Below, piece after piece: positions 8,193-17,121 of a stretch of 64,000 nt of DNA. This stretch comes from Campylobacterales bacterium (GTDB taxonomy: Bacteria > Campylobacterota > Campylobacteria > Campylobacterales > Sulfurovaceae), in contig JAFGVX010000027.1 in assembly GCA_016937775.1 (NCBI GenBank), positions 1 to 64,000 on the forward strand, in the 5' to 3' direction. Made by a program: the position numbers and the translations under genes. The notes beneath the pieces are model-generated. The model saw only the letters and a list, made by a program, of their open reading frames with translations, searched no databases and had not been told where the DNA came from. How positions within the stretch are numbered: the stretch's first letter is position 1; the number at the start of each line of letters is the position of its first letter.

Positions 8193-8834
8193 CTACTCTT
8201 CACAGACCCACTTTGTCTCTGTACAGAGTCGCTCCATATATTCCCCGGCTTTTGGCTCTCCTGATTTGATTGCTTCTTTGAGATAATTGTAAGCTTTAAG
8301 TTTATCTTGAAGATCACTCTCTCCCCAACCGTAGATAAGCCCTAGATTGATATTTGCAGTTTCATCTCCAAACTCTGAACCTTTAGTAAAAAATTCTATA
8401 GCTTTTTGGTTATTTTTTTTAAAATTTTTGTTACCGTTATAGTACAAGAGTGCTAGATTCGTACATGCTTTTGCCATCTCATTTTCACACGCCTTCTCAT
8501 ACCATATCTTTGCTTTTGTTGCCGCACTTGCATCAGTGCTTGAATCAAGATCATAATGCTTTGCAAGGTTATATTGGGAAGGTCCATGATGAGAATTGGC
8601 GGCTTTATAGTACCACTTCATAGCCTCCTTCTCATCTTTGTTGACACCAAACCCAAAATCAAGCATAAGCGCCAAATTGAATTGGGCTTTCACATTCCCT
8701 TCTTTTGCTAATTTTAAATATATCTCATATGCACTCTTATACTCTTTTTGATCATACAATGCTTTTGCCTCTTTAAGGCTCTCTCCAAAAAGAGCAACAC
8801 ATACAATAGCTATAAATAGAAAAACTCTCATCAA
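8193..8834 (-). CDS. Secreted Sel1-repeat protein
   Basis: 213-residue protein with a signal peptide (cleavage near LFGES) followed by four to five Sel1-like helical repeats, for example AQFNLALMLDFGFGVNKDEK and YNLAKHYDLD-type units, each about 36 residues with the A-x2-L/G-x2-Y/W-x-KA pattern. Such repeats form superhelical protein-protein interaction surfaces. It starts 9 nt downstream of dapF in the same direction, so it may be the last gene of the speE-like/coaE/dapF operon. A partner cannot be read from the sequence. Confidence 0.82.
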   Translation of the reverse strand: MMRVFLFIAIVCVALFGESLKEAKALYDQKEYKSAYEIYLKLAKEGNVKAQFNLALMLDFGFGVNKDEKEAMKWYYKAANSHHGPSQYNLAKHYDLDSSTDASAATKAKIWYEKACENEMAKACTNLALLYYNGNKNFKKNNQKAIEFFTKGSEFGDETANINLGLIYGWGESDLQDKLKAYNYLKEAIKSGEPKAGEYMERLCTETKWVCEE

Positions 8835-8843
8835 TCATACTCC

Positions 8844-9593
8844 TTAGATATATATTTCGGCAACAAATACTTTTGAGACTCTGCCTCCGAGAGTATAGAC
8901 TCCTTCTTCACACGCAATATCTATCTCTTCGTTGCTTTTTGGAAGAATGCGAGCACTTTTCTCAACCATACCTTCCTCAAAAGCTCTTACAAATGCTGCT
9001 ACCATTCCCGTTCCACATGCGAGTGTTTCATTTTCAACACCACGCTCATAAGTTCGTACGAGCATATTTTTTTTATCTACAATCTTGACAATGTTGACAT
9101 TGGCATTATACTTCTCCCTTAAAGCCCTTGCTCGTGCTAAATCAAAGTCTTCTATATTATCTCTTATGACAACTAAATGAGGAACACCCGTATCTATCAA
9201 CCACCAAGACTCACCGTCTTCACTAATCTCTTTGTTGACAACTCGAGGAGAGATCATACTCGAGAGAACATACTCGCCATTCACCTCTGCTTTAATCACT
9301 CCCGCACCCGTCAAAAACTCTGCCTTGCCCTCCTTGGATATTCCTTTTTCGTTGGCATAGTGCGCAACAGCTCTTGAGGCATTGCCACACATCAAAGCAC
9401 TACTACCGTCACTATTGTAAAATTCCCACTCAAAATCATACTCTTCATGCGGAACTAAGACAACCATCCCATCAGCTCCGACTCCTGCATGTCTGTCGCA
9501 AAGTTTTTTTGCCAATGCAGAACGATTTTTTTTATTTTGATCATGAAAGATGATAAAATCATTACCACTTGCATTATATTTTGTTGCTCTCAT
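8844..9593 (-). CDS. dapF: Diaminopimelate epimerase
   Basis: Converts LL- to meso-diaminopimelate for lysine and peptidoglycan cross-links, cofactor-free. The 249-residue protein has two mirror-image domains, each supplying one catalytic Cys: ALMCGNASRAVA (about residue 69) and ETLACGTGMVAAF (about 194). The FHDQN segment and the GADGMV motif near the N-terminus are also typical. It overlaps the coaE stop by 4 nt (ATGA type), implying translational coupling. Slightly shorter than the E. coli enzyme (274 aa), as is usual in Campylobacterota. Confidence 0.95.
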   Translation of the reverse strand: MRATKYNASGNDFIIFHDQNKKNRSALAKKLCDRHAGVGADGMVVLVPHEEYDFEWEFYNSDGSSALMCGNASRAVAHYANEKGISKEGKAEFLTGAGVIKAEVNGEYVLSSMISPRVVNKEISEDGESWWLIDTGVPHLVVIRDNIEDFDLARARALREKYNANVNIVKIVDKKNMLVRTYERGVENETLACGTGMVAAFVRAFEEGMVEKSARILPKSNEEIDIACEEGVYTLGGRVSKVFVAEIYI

Positions 9594-10192
9594 CCTCTAT
9601 CCTTAAAATCACTCAATATTTGATTTTTTATTTTTTCACACTCATTTTGAAGATGCTTTAAATCTTTACTATTGTCTATCACATAATCTGCAAGTGCTTT
9701 TTTTTCTTCTATATCCATTTGAGACTCTATCCGTCTTAGTGCTTCTTCTTTGCCAAAACCTTCACGCAATATAAGCCTTTCAAGCTGCTGCTCTTTGGTT
9801 GCATAAACAACCAATGATTTTTTGATATCATAACGCCTCTTCTCGAAAAAGAGGGGAATATCAATCATATAGGGCATACCCAATATTTCATTTTTCTTTG
9901 ACTCTTCAACAATTGTATCATAAATGATTGGATGGAGTAAATCCTCTAGCGCTTTTTTCTTCTCTTTATCTGCAAAGATTAATTTTCCCAAAGATTTCCT
10001 ATCAACTTTACCCTCCTTGACATACTCAGCTCCAAAGAGTGTTGCAATCGCCTCTTTTTGTTCATCAAGATGTGCATGTGCTATCTTGTCGGCATCAATA
10101 AATCGAAACCCATACAGACTCAGAAGCGCTGTTGCTGAACTTTTGCCTGTAGCGATACCTCCGGTAAGTGCAATTGCATGTTCAAACATCAA
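9590..10192 (-). CDS. coaE: Dephospho-CoA kinase
   Basis: Phosphorylates the ribose 3'-OH of dephospho-CoA, the last step of coenzyme A synthesis. The 200-residue P-loop kinase carries Walker A GGIATGKSSA (about 11-20), the DADKIAH substrate segment (about 34-40), PLFFEKR and the LID region VVYATKEQQLERL. It overlaps both neighbours by 4 nt (speE-like upstream, dapF downstream), so the three are one coupled transcript. Confidence 0.95.
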   Translation of the reverse strand: MMFEHAIALTGGIATGKSSATALLSLYGFRFIDADKIAHAHLDEQKEAIATLFGAEYVKEGKVDRKSLGKLIFADKEKKKALEDLLHPIIYDTIVEESKKNEILGMPYMIDIPLFFEKRRYDIKKSLVVYATKEQQLERLILREGFGKEEALRRIESQMDIEEKKALADYVIDNSKDLKHLQNECEKIKNQILSDFKDRG

Positions 10193-10752
10193 GATTTTAT
10201 ATCTCCTTTAAACTCTTTACGTATCATATTTGGCATTGCAAAAGCAGCAACGGCGATATCTGAGTTGTAATATTCAAACCCCTCGCTTAGATCGGCCCTT
10301 TGAAGATTGATATCCGCGGTTGGATGCAATGCATTACTTGCAAAAACAGCATATGCACATTCTTGTTGTAAAAAAGCATAAGGCATCACTATTCTAAAAT
10401 ACTCACCCATTGCTTCAAGTTGCTCTTTTGCTTCCGCGCGCTCTTTCATAAGAGAGACTCCAAGCGCACTTATAACACCTTTTGTACTAAGTGCCCGTTT
10501 TATAAGTCCCCAAAACACTTTATCGGTTGATAGCAAGCGTGATGCTATAATCACAACATCAATACTCTGCTCATCAATCGCCTGAAGATCAGAAAGTACA
10601 TCTGTATCACTAAGTTTTTGAATATCGATGTCTTTATATTTTCTAAGTTCTCTCTCTACACCTTCAAGGCATCCAAACAAGAGAGTTTTTTTAGGCTCAG
10701 GGTGTACACACATAGGAACATGTGTTAACATCTCGTCTTGTATAAAATTCAT
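10189..10752 (-). CDS. Truncated, degenerate spermidine-synthase-like protein
   Basis: 187 residues resembling the C-terminal two thirds of SpeE: DEMLTHVPMCVHPEPKKTLL at about 6-25, and the C-terminal stretch with LHPTAD, YYNSDIAVAAFAMP and ending FKGDIKS. The N-terminal beta domain found in typical 260-290 aa enzymes is absent. The SAM-binding GGGDGG loop reads FGCLEGV, and the catalytic Asp expected after the fourth strand (DSTDP-like) reads IIASRLL. I infer that it is not an active aminopropyltransferase; it may be a structural or regulatory relic. First gene of the coaE-dapF operon. A different methyltransferase-fold role is possible. Confidence 0.7.
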   Translation of the reverse strand: MNFIQDEMLTHVPMCVHPEPKKTLLFGCLEGVERELRKYKDIDIQKLSDTDVLSDLQAIDEQSIDVVIIASRLLSTDKVFWGLIKRALSTKGVISALGVSLMKERAEAKEQLEAMGEYFRIVMPYAFLQQECAYAVFASNALHPTADINLQRADLSEGFEYYNSDIAVAAFAMPNMIRKEFKGDIKS

Positions 10753-10940
10753 CTCTTCTCCTCAATCAATTCGCTTTAGCGATTTTAGCAAAAAAGAGAA
10801 TAATAAAGATTAAAAAGAGTAAAATTATCTCAATTTATTTCTCTAGAAGTTAAGATTTCAAGCACCATTGACGCATCACCCTAATAAACATGATGAGTAT
10901 GCAATTATTGACAAGAGAGCAAGTAACTCTATAAATGGGA

Positions 10941-12581
10941 TCAATATGCTCGGCATGAAAGCTGTAACTTGTCATACCCATAGACATCATCTCTAAACTC
11001 TATCTCACCGTTTGAATTTACCCATGCAGTAAGATAGACAACGTCAACAGGTATGCTCTTTGCAAGATAAACATTCGTCTCTTTTGAACCTTTTAGAATA
11101 CCCTTTGAGTTACCGAGGTTGACATTATTGTCAATCTCAGAAAAAATTCTTAGCATCTCCATGGGTTCTGATAACCTTATGCACCCGTGACTAAAAGCTC
11201 TTGTGTCTCTTTTAAAAAGTCTTTTGGTCGGTGTGTCGTGCATATAGACAGAAAAATCATTTGGAAATATAAATTTGATCTTGCCTAAAGCGTTTCCGTA
11301 TCCAGGAGGTTGCGCAAACCGAAAAGGAACTGTTTTTGTATATCTATATTCATTCCAATCAATCGTTGAAGGATCAACAATAGGTGCATCTTTTGCCCAC
11401 CCTTGCGTGATATTTATGTTTTCTTTTTTCATTGCATCGGGGTCTTTGAGCATTTTTGGAATAAACTCTTTTTGGATAATACTATCGGGCACATTCCAAT
11501 ATGGATTGAGCACTATATATGCAACTTTACTCCCGAAAACAGGAGTTGGGTGTTTTTTATCACCGACAATCACACGCATCTGTTTTTTTACTTGCTTACC
11601 ATCCATAAAATATAGCATAAAATCGGGGATATTGATAATAACGTGATACTTCTCGTCTCTTTGATTGAACTGTTTGATTCTATCAAGATTTAACTCTATC
11701 TTTCTTGCTCTACTTGCAAGCGATTCATTAAGAGCACTCAATGTATCTTTACCTATAACACCGGAATTTGAAAGTCCATTGCGAGCTTGAAATTGTTTAA
11801 TTACATCAAAAAGACATTTGTCATAAAGAGTACTACCGTTCTGTGAACAGCCGCCAAGTTCATCCGTAAGCGCAAGTCGTTTTCTTATAAGAGGAATAGC
11901 ACTCGAATTCTCTCCGGGTTTAAGATATGTTTTACCGATTGTTATCTTTTGAATCTGCTCTTTTTGTGCGACTGCATTATAGAACTTTAGTTTTTCGTAC
12001 AATTTATCATAATTAAAACCAAATTCTGACTTTTGATCCATGGAAGCGCTAAGACTTCCATTAATAATGGCGCTTTTTAACAAATTCGCAGGAGAGCTTG
12101 CTACTCCGTATGAAACCCACTTTGCATCCATATTGTATGCTTTGTTTTTTGCTGCAAGTTTTGATTGAAAAAGACTCCAATCGGTTCCCCCGCTCCCAAG
12201 ATAACTATAGTATTGATTGTAAAGTTTACTAAACTCAAGTTCAAGCACAAGCTTATCTTGTATATTGCCCCCCGAATATATCTTAGAGGCTTTTTCTTGA
12301 AGCCGTAAACTTTTATTATAGATAGCACTAGGCAAATTGAATCTATTTGTCTCTATGCTTTTTAAAAGTGATTGAGAGAATGATGATATTTTATGCTCAT
12401 GAACCCAAACAGGAATATAATAGATACTTTTATAAAATCTATTGAGATAGCTATCGGGATTTTTCTTCAAATTCTGCTCGATAAGCATTGAAACCTTTTC
12501 GTGAAAATCATAATCGCCCGCATTTAACGGATGCAAAAAGAGTATGCACAAAAATAGAGGCACAACAATAAATCTCTTCAT
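10941..12581 (-). CDS. L,D-transpeptidase of the YcbB type
   Basis: Periplasmic enzyme predicted to form 3-3 peptidoglycan cross-links or attach proteins. The 546-residue protein has a signal peptide (to about 21), a helical scaffold domain, a peptidoglycan-binding domain (about 225-290) and a YkuD catalytic domain (about 315-485). Signatures are VGDKKHPTPVF, LNPYWNVPDSI, the catalytic His in YMHDTP, and the nucleophile in FSHGCIRLSEP. The order scaffold-PGB-YkuD and the length match LdtD/YcbB. A second, divergent paralogue lies at 50765-52471. Monocistronic; the 188-nt upstream stretch has no gene I can support. Confidence 0.88.
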   Translation of the reverse strand: MKRFIVVPLFLCILFLHPLNAGDYDFHEKVSMLIEQNLKKNPDSYLNRFYKSIYYIPVWVHEHKISSFSQSLLKSIETNRFNLPSAIYNKSLRLQEKASKIYSGGNIQDKLVLELEFSKLYNQYYSYLGSGGTDWSLFQSKLAAKNKAYNMDAKWVSYGVASSPANLLKSAIINGSLSASMDQKSEFGFNYDKLYEKLKFYNAVAQKEQIQKITIGKTYLKPGENSSAIPLIRKRLALTDELGGCSQNGSTLYDKCLFDVIKQFQARNGLSNSGVIGKDTLSALNESLASRARKIELNLDRIKQFNQRDEKYHVIINIPDFMLYFMDGKQVKKQMRVIVGDKKHPTPVFGSKVAYIVLNPYWNVPDSIIQKEFIPKMLKDPDAMKKENINITQGWAKDAPIVDPSTIDWNEYRYTKTVPFRFAQPPGYGNALGKIKFIFPNDFSVYMHDTPTKRLFKRDTRAFSHGCIRLSEPMEMLRIFSEIDNNVNLGNSKGILKGSKETNVYLAKSIPVDVVYLTAWVNSNGEIEFRDDVYGYDKLQLSCRAY

Positions 12582-12654
12582 AAAAAAACCCTTATTAAAT
12601 TTTTAGTAAGTATATCAAAAAATTTACGATACTAAATAAAAAGTTATAAAATTA

Positions 12655-12879
12655 TTATAGTTTTTCTACTTCAATTAACGCTGCCTCTTTTAATCTTAAA
12701 GCAACATAACTCTCAGATACTTTTACTTCTATCGTGCTTTTTGCCAAAGAGTATTCTTTGAGTTTTACAATCTCTTTGACAACAATACCCATAGAGCTTA
12801 ATCTATTTTTAAAAGATTTTGAAGCATTTATCTTTTTGATAACACCTTCCTCTCCTTTTTTTAATTCGCTTAATAGCAT
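12655..12879 (-). CDS. feoA: Ferrous iron transport protein A
   Basis: Small SH3-like cytoplasmic protein thought to modulate FeoB. 74 residues starting MLLSELKKGEEGVIKKIN, with the family's RLSSMGIVVKEIVKL segment and C-terminal SYVALRLKEAALIEV. I start at the ATG at 12877-12879, preceded by AAGGAGAGGG; the longer frame reads back into feoB. It lies 10 nt after feoB, reversing the usual feoA-feoB order. No FeoC is seen. Confidence 0.9.
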   Translation of the reverse strand: MLLSELKKGEEGVIKKINASKSFKNRLSSMGIVVKEIVKLKEYSLAKSTIEVKVSESYVALRLKEAALIEVEKL

Positions 12880-12889
12880 ATCCCTCTCC

Positions 12890-15004
12890 TTAAAGCGCCA
12901 AAACGACTCTATAGACAATAAAACTCATTATCCATGCCGTTACAGTCGTAAATAAAAATAGATACACCAAATACTTCCAACTTCCGGCCTCTCTTACAAA
13001 AACCATCGAAGCCGCTAAGCAAGGAAGATAGATCATAACAAAAACGATGAATGATATGGCTGAGGCAAAAGGTATCTCTTTTTTTATCATCTGCATCAAT
13101 CCCTGATTATTTTCCGTGACATCTCCGCCCAAAGAGTAAAGCACGCCCATTGTTGAAACAACTACTTCTTTTGCGGCAAGTCCGGTTGCTATGGCTATGC
13201 TCATTCTCCAATCAAATCCGAGTGGCTCAAAAAACGGCTCTAGAACATACCCCGTCTTCCCTAGGTAACTGTTTTCTAAAGATATTTTATTGAATTCATT
13301 TTCAAACTCTAATGCAATCTGTTCAGAAGTCGCTTGTTCTATTTTTACTTGGTATTCTTGTGCTAAAGTCTCATTTTTTGGATAATTGCTCGCAAACCAA
13401 ATGAGCATTGATGCCGCAAGTATAAAAGTGCCTGCTTTTTTAAGATAACTTTTTGCTTGCGAATACACAGTATGCCAAATAAGCCTCAAAGAGGGAAGTC
13501 TATATTTTGGCATCTCCATGACAAAAGGCTCATTTTCTCCTCTAAATACAAACGTCTTCAATACTTTTGCCGCAACAAGACCGAAAAGTGCGCCTGATAT
13601 ATAGATGAAAAATAGGATGCTTCCTGCATGCTCTTGCGAAAAGAAAGCGCCGACAAAAAGTACATAAACAGGCAATCTTGCTCCGCAACTCATAAAACCA
13701 ATGATGAAGAGTGTTATAAGCCTTTCTCTCTCATTTTTGAGTGTTCTAGCCGCCATATAAGCGGGAACGGAACATCCAAAACCGGTAACCAACGGGATAA
13801 AACTTTTTCCATGCAATCCGAACCTATGAAAAAAACCGTCAAGCAAAAATGCAACTCTACTCATGTATCCCGTTGTCTCAAGAAGTGCTATGCCTATGAA
13901 AAGTATGATAATATTCGGCAAGAACATAACAACAGCACCCACACCGGGCACAATCCCGTCACCTATAAGTGAACCCAAAGTCCCCTCTCCGAAGACTCCT
14001 TTGGCTGCCTCTCCGATAGACGCAAAAAACTCATCTATTATGTCAACGGGAATTGCGCCGAGTGTAAATGTAAGCTGAAAAAGTCCCCACATAAAAAAGA
14101 GAAAAATAGGAATACCTAAAAATTTATTGATAAGGATGTTGTCAATCTTTTGCGTCAGGTTCTTCGCCCGCATTGAAGATATCTCCATTGCTTCCATTTT
14201 TGCACCCTTTGCAAATGCAAAATGCTCATCTTTAAATATCTGTTCTATATCCTTTGAATCTGAATGGATATATATATGTTCCAAAGAAGATCGTATAAGC
14301 GGTAAAAGTTCAATCCAAATTGGATCATCATGCATCATTTTATATGTTTCACTCTCCTCTTGTAACAGTCTAATCGCCAAGATTCTATATGGAATATCAT
14401 TTTTGTATCTTTTCTCTTCAAAGAAATTTACAATTTTTCCAATCTCCTCTTCTATATGATCACTGTATTTTAATTTGGATACATATTGATCTTTCTTGTA
14501 AACTTCAACGATAGCATTTTTAAGTGCATCAATCCCGGTATGATCGGTTGCACTAGTTTTAATACAGGGTGCCCCCAATATCTCTGAGAGTATCTTCTCA
14601 TCAATTTTAATTCCCTCTTTTTGTGCCTCGTCTATCATATTGAGCGCGACAACAACTTTTTTACCACTCTCAAGCAATTCGGCAGTAAAAAGAAGGTTTC
14701 TCTGCAAATTGGTCGCATCAACGACATTTACGATAAGATCATACTCTTCACTCTGAATAAAACTTTTTGTCACTTTCTCTTCTATAGTGTAGTCTGAGAG
14801 AGAATATGCCCCCGGAAGATCAATAATGTGCATATCATACTCGCTACAGGAAATGTCATCACACCACTTAAATGTCACCTCTGTCTTCTCAACAGTAACA
14901 CCTGAAAAATTACCGACTTTAAGTCTTGAACTTGAGATCGCATTGATAAGCGAACTCTTTCCGACATTTGGCTGACCGGCTAATGCGATAGTCAACTTTT
15001 GCAT
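12890..15004 (-). CDS. feoB: Ferrous iron transporter B
   Basis: GTP-gated Fe(II) importer of the inner membrane. The 704-residue protein starts with a G domain: G1 GQPNVGKSS, G3 DLPGAYSL, G4 NMID, G5 near TSATDHTG; then a guanine-dissociation-inhibitor helical region to about 270. The membrane part contains both Gate regions, with GFGCSVPAYMAARTL, GFMSCGARLPVYV and AAKEVVVSTMGVLY. The start ATG (15002-15004) has AAGGA 6 nt upstream and gives the standard MQKLTIALAGQPNVGKSS opening; the upstream TTG is not needed. Same transcript as feoA. No iron-box could be identified confidently upstream. Confidence 0.96.
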   Translation of the reverse strand: MQKLTIALAGQPNVGKSSLINAISSSRLKVGNFSGVTVEKTEVTFKWCDDISCSEYDMHIIDLPGAYSLSDYTIEEKVTKSFIQSEEYDLIVNVVDATNLQRNLLFTAELLESGKKVVVALNMIDEAQKEGIKIDEKILSEILGAPCIKTSATDHTGIDALKNAIVEVYKKDQYVSKLKYSDHIEEEIGKIVNFFEEKRYKNDIPYRILAIRLLQEESETYKMMHDDPIWIELLPLIRSSLEHIYIHSDSKDIEQIFKDEHFAFAKGAKMEAMEISSMRAKNLTQKIDNILINKFLGIPIFLFFMWGLFQLTFTLGAIPVDIIDEFFASIGEAAKGVFGEGTLGSLIGDGIVPGVGAVVMFLPNIIILFIGIALLETTGYMSRVAFLLDGFFHRFGLHGKSFIPLVTGFGCSVPAYMAARTLKNERERLITLFIIGFMSCGARLPVYVLFVGAFFSQEHAGSILFFIYISGALFGLVAAKVLKTFVFRGENEPFVMEMPKYRLPSLRLIWHTVYSQAKSYLKKAGTFILAASMLIWFASNYPKNETLAQEYQVKIEQATSEQIALEFENEFNKISLENSYLGKTGYVLEPFFEPLGFDWRMSIAIATGLAAKEVVVSTMGVLYSLGGDVTENNQGLMQMIKKEIPFASAISFIVFVMIYLPCLAASMVFVREAGSWKYLVYLFLFTTVTAWIMSFIVYRVVLAL

Positions 15005-15082
15005 CTTTATCCTTTTTGATAACAATTATTAGTTTTAGAATTAAACCTTTTTTCTGCTTAAAACATTCTAATAATATCTATA

Positions 15083-15688
15083 TCAAGATATGAAACTGGT
15101 GCAATCTCGTCCGATATCTATCTTGATTTTATCATTACTCATTTTAAGTCGATTGTCTCCACCGAGATATGCTTTTTTAATTCTCTCTTTTATCTTTTTT
15201 TGTTTCTTTTCTTTGATGTCAAAAAGCGTAAAGAATTTTTTTATACTTACCCAATCTTGAACTACAATCTCTTTTGGTTTAGCCTCTATTGCAATGGCTT
15301 CTTTTTTTGATTCAAGCTTTGCTCTATAGAGATGTTTCATTTCGTAAAAAGCCTCTTTAAGCAACTCCACTTCACCGCGCAATGTTCCTGCCATCTGCTC
15401 ATTGCTCTCCTTGAGATCTTCTATTCTCGCTTGCAATGTTATTATCGTTTCATCCTTCGATTGAAGCAATCGGCTGTAATGCTGTTCAATATCTACGGTT
15501 TTTCTTGATACATTTGTCATTTCGACTTTTGAATTTTCTACACCGTCTTCAGATGCATTAAGCACGATAAAAAGCTGTCCCTCTACCTCTTTTGATTGAA
15601 GTGTTCCTCTTTTTACCTTTGCATATACCGCTTGTCTTGAGATATTATATTTTTTCGCATATTGTGCAGGCTTTATCAATTTGCTCAT
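15083..15688 (-). CDS. HTH-coiled-coil protein of unknown function
   Basis: 201 residues in three parts. The N-terminus (5-40) looks like a MerR/excisionase-type winged helix-turn-helix: AQYAKKYNISRQAVYAKVKR. Residues about 65-125 are a charged heptad-rich coiled coil (SRLLQSKDETIITLQARIED and following). The C-terminal 50 residues are very basic (KKEKQKKIKERIKKAY) and end DIGRDCTSFIS. This suggests a DNA-binding protein that oligomerises. It lies 78 nt upstream of feoB on the same strand and could be cotranscribed, but iron control is only a guess. I do not know a named family. Confidence 0.7.
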   Translation of the reverse strand: MSKLIKPAQYAKKYNISRQAVYAKVKRGTLQSKEVEGQLFIVLNASEDGVENSKVEMTNVSRKTVDIEQHYSRLLQSKDETIITLQARIEDLKESNEQMAGTLRGEVELLKEAFYEMKHLYRAKLESKKEAIAIEAKPKEIVVQDWVSIKKFFTLFDIKEKKQKKIKERIKKAYLGGDNRLKMSNDKIKIDIGRDCTSFIS

Positions 15689-15757
15689 GAGGCTATACCT
15701 TTAAAAATTTACAATTTGTAAATGATACCATATTAAAATAAGCTTTTGTTTTGACGT

Positions 15758-16390
15758 TTACTTTTTAGTTCCCTCAAGAACAGGCACAAAGTAACATGTC
15801 TCTATAGATTCCGAAGTAATAGCAGAACCTCTTTTATAAAAACGCGTTAATATCTGCACGGGTCCTTCTTGTATGGGTGCAATCAAAATACCTCCATCAC
15901 TCAGTTGCTCAAAAAGAGTCTCCGGAATCTTTGGCGTTGCAGCCGAGAAAAGTATCCGCTCAAAAGGTGCATAATCTCCCCATCCTCTTTGTCCATCATC
16001 AAATCTTGTAAAGATATTGTAAATTTCAAGTTGACTAAATCTGCTTTTCGCACTTTTTAAAAGTGAATCTATCCGCTCTATTGTGAATACCCGTCGTACG
16101 ATAGCACTGAGTATTGCTGCTTGATATCCACTACCACAACCTATCTCTAAAATGGTGTCAACACCTTCAAGCTCTAAATGTTCCGTCATCTTTGCAACGG
16201 TGATAGGAGAACTTATCCATTGACTCTCATGAAGCGGTAGTGCATCAAGTTGATATGCCAAATGTGAGAAAGCATCAGGAACAAAAACTTCTCTATCTAT
16301 AGCTAGAAAAGCTTTTTTGGTTAATTCGTTCAGCTCTACATGTTTTTCTATTTCACCAACCATCTGCTCTAGCTTTCTTTTTTTAATCAC
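15758..16390 (-). CDS. pcm: Protein-L-isoaspartate O-methyltransferase
   Basis: Repairs isoaspartyl residues in aged proteins using S-adenosylmethionine. The 210-residue protein has the substrate segment PLHESQWISSPITVAKMTEH (about 52-71), the SAM-binding motif ILEIGCGSGYQAAILS (about 80-95), FTIERID and the C-terminal GGILIAPIQEG. Starts with GTG, overlapping the upstream hydrolase stop as GTGA, so the two are coupled. Typical family length. Confidence 0.92.
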   Translation of the reverse strand: MIKKRKLEQMVGEIEKHVELNELTKKAFLAIDREVFVPDAFSHLAYQLDALPLHESQWISSPITVAKMTEHLELEGVDTILEIGCGSGYQAAILSAIVRRVFTIERIDSLLKSAKSRFSQLEIYNIFTRFDDGQRGWGDYAPFERILFSAATPKIPETLFEQLSDGGILIAPIQEGPVQILTRFYKRGSAITSESIETCYFVPVLEGTKK

Positions 16391-17121
16391 TCTCCATCCC
16401 CCATATCAATATATCTTCTCATTTTTGTTATCTCTTTAAGTGTAATTAATTTATATAGATATTCATCTTCATTCTCTTTTGAAACATCTGCATCAGGAGA
16501 TATGATTAATGATCTATTGATTATGCCTTTATTGCCCGCACTTGAAACAACTACATAACATTGATTCATCACCGCCAATGCTTTTGCTAAAACTTCCATA
16601 TGGTGAGCTCTTAATAATCCCCATTTTGCAGGAATAAGTACAATATCTGCGCCCTCAATCTTTTTCCAAAGCATTTTAAAACGCAACTCAAAACAGATAA
16701 GTAGTGCAAATTTTACCCTATTAACCTCAAATAGTACAATATCATCCTCGCTCCCGGCTCTGAAATGCTTATGTTCTTCACCGAGCTTAAAGAGCTTCGT
16801 TTTATTTTGCTTGTGAATAATTTGATGCTTGTTGATAACAACGGCTTGATTGAAAAATGCATCGTGCTCTTGAGCAATCACACTCAAAACAACAATAGTA
16901 TCTTCAACAGCTAAAAGCAAATCTTGTATTGCTTGTGCGCTCTTTTTTGCAGCAAATGACATATTATCATAGTCAAACCCGCTAAGATAAAGCTCCGGAG
17001 CCAAGATGAGTGTCTCTTTTTTGGTATGTTGAATGATAACGTTTTTGAGATATTCTAGATTTTTATCAAAATCCAAAAAATCTTTTTGTAAAGATATAAT
17101 ATGCAGTTTGTTTGAGATCAT
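16387..17121 (-). CDS. Carbon-nitrogen hydrolase family protein
   Basis: Nitrilase-superfamily amidase, 244 aa. The catalytic triad is visible: Glu in LILAPELYLSGFDYDN (about residue 43), Lys in HKQNKTKLF (about 108), Cys in FALLICFELRF (about 143). The substrate is not readable; related enzymes act on omega-amides or other small amides. Coupled to pcm by a 4-nt overlap. The 341-nt region upstream contains an unusual structured element. Confidence 0.85.
   Translation of the reverse strand: MISNKLHIISLQKDFLDFDKNLEYLKNVIIQHTKKETLILAPELYLSGFDYDNMSFAAKKSAQAIQDLLLAVEDTIVVLSVIAQEHDAFFNQAVVINKHQIIHKQNKTKLFKLGEEHKHFRAGSEDDIVLFEVNRVKFALLICFELRFKMLWKKIEGADIVLIPAKWGLLRAHHMEVLAKALAVMNQCYVVVSSAGNKGIINRSLIISPDADVSKENEDEYLYKLITLKEITKMRRYIDMGDGE

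Noticed and set aside
10853-10990. Open + strand frame containing a THHPNKHDEYAIIDKRAS-like stretch
   Set aside because: No start codon with a ribosome binding site, and it overlaps the antisense end of the L,D-transpeptidase gene; possibly a remnant, but not supportable.
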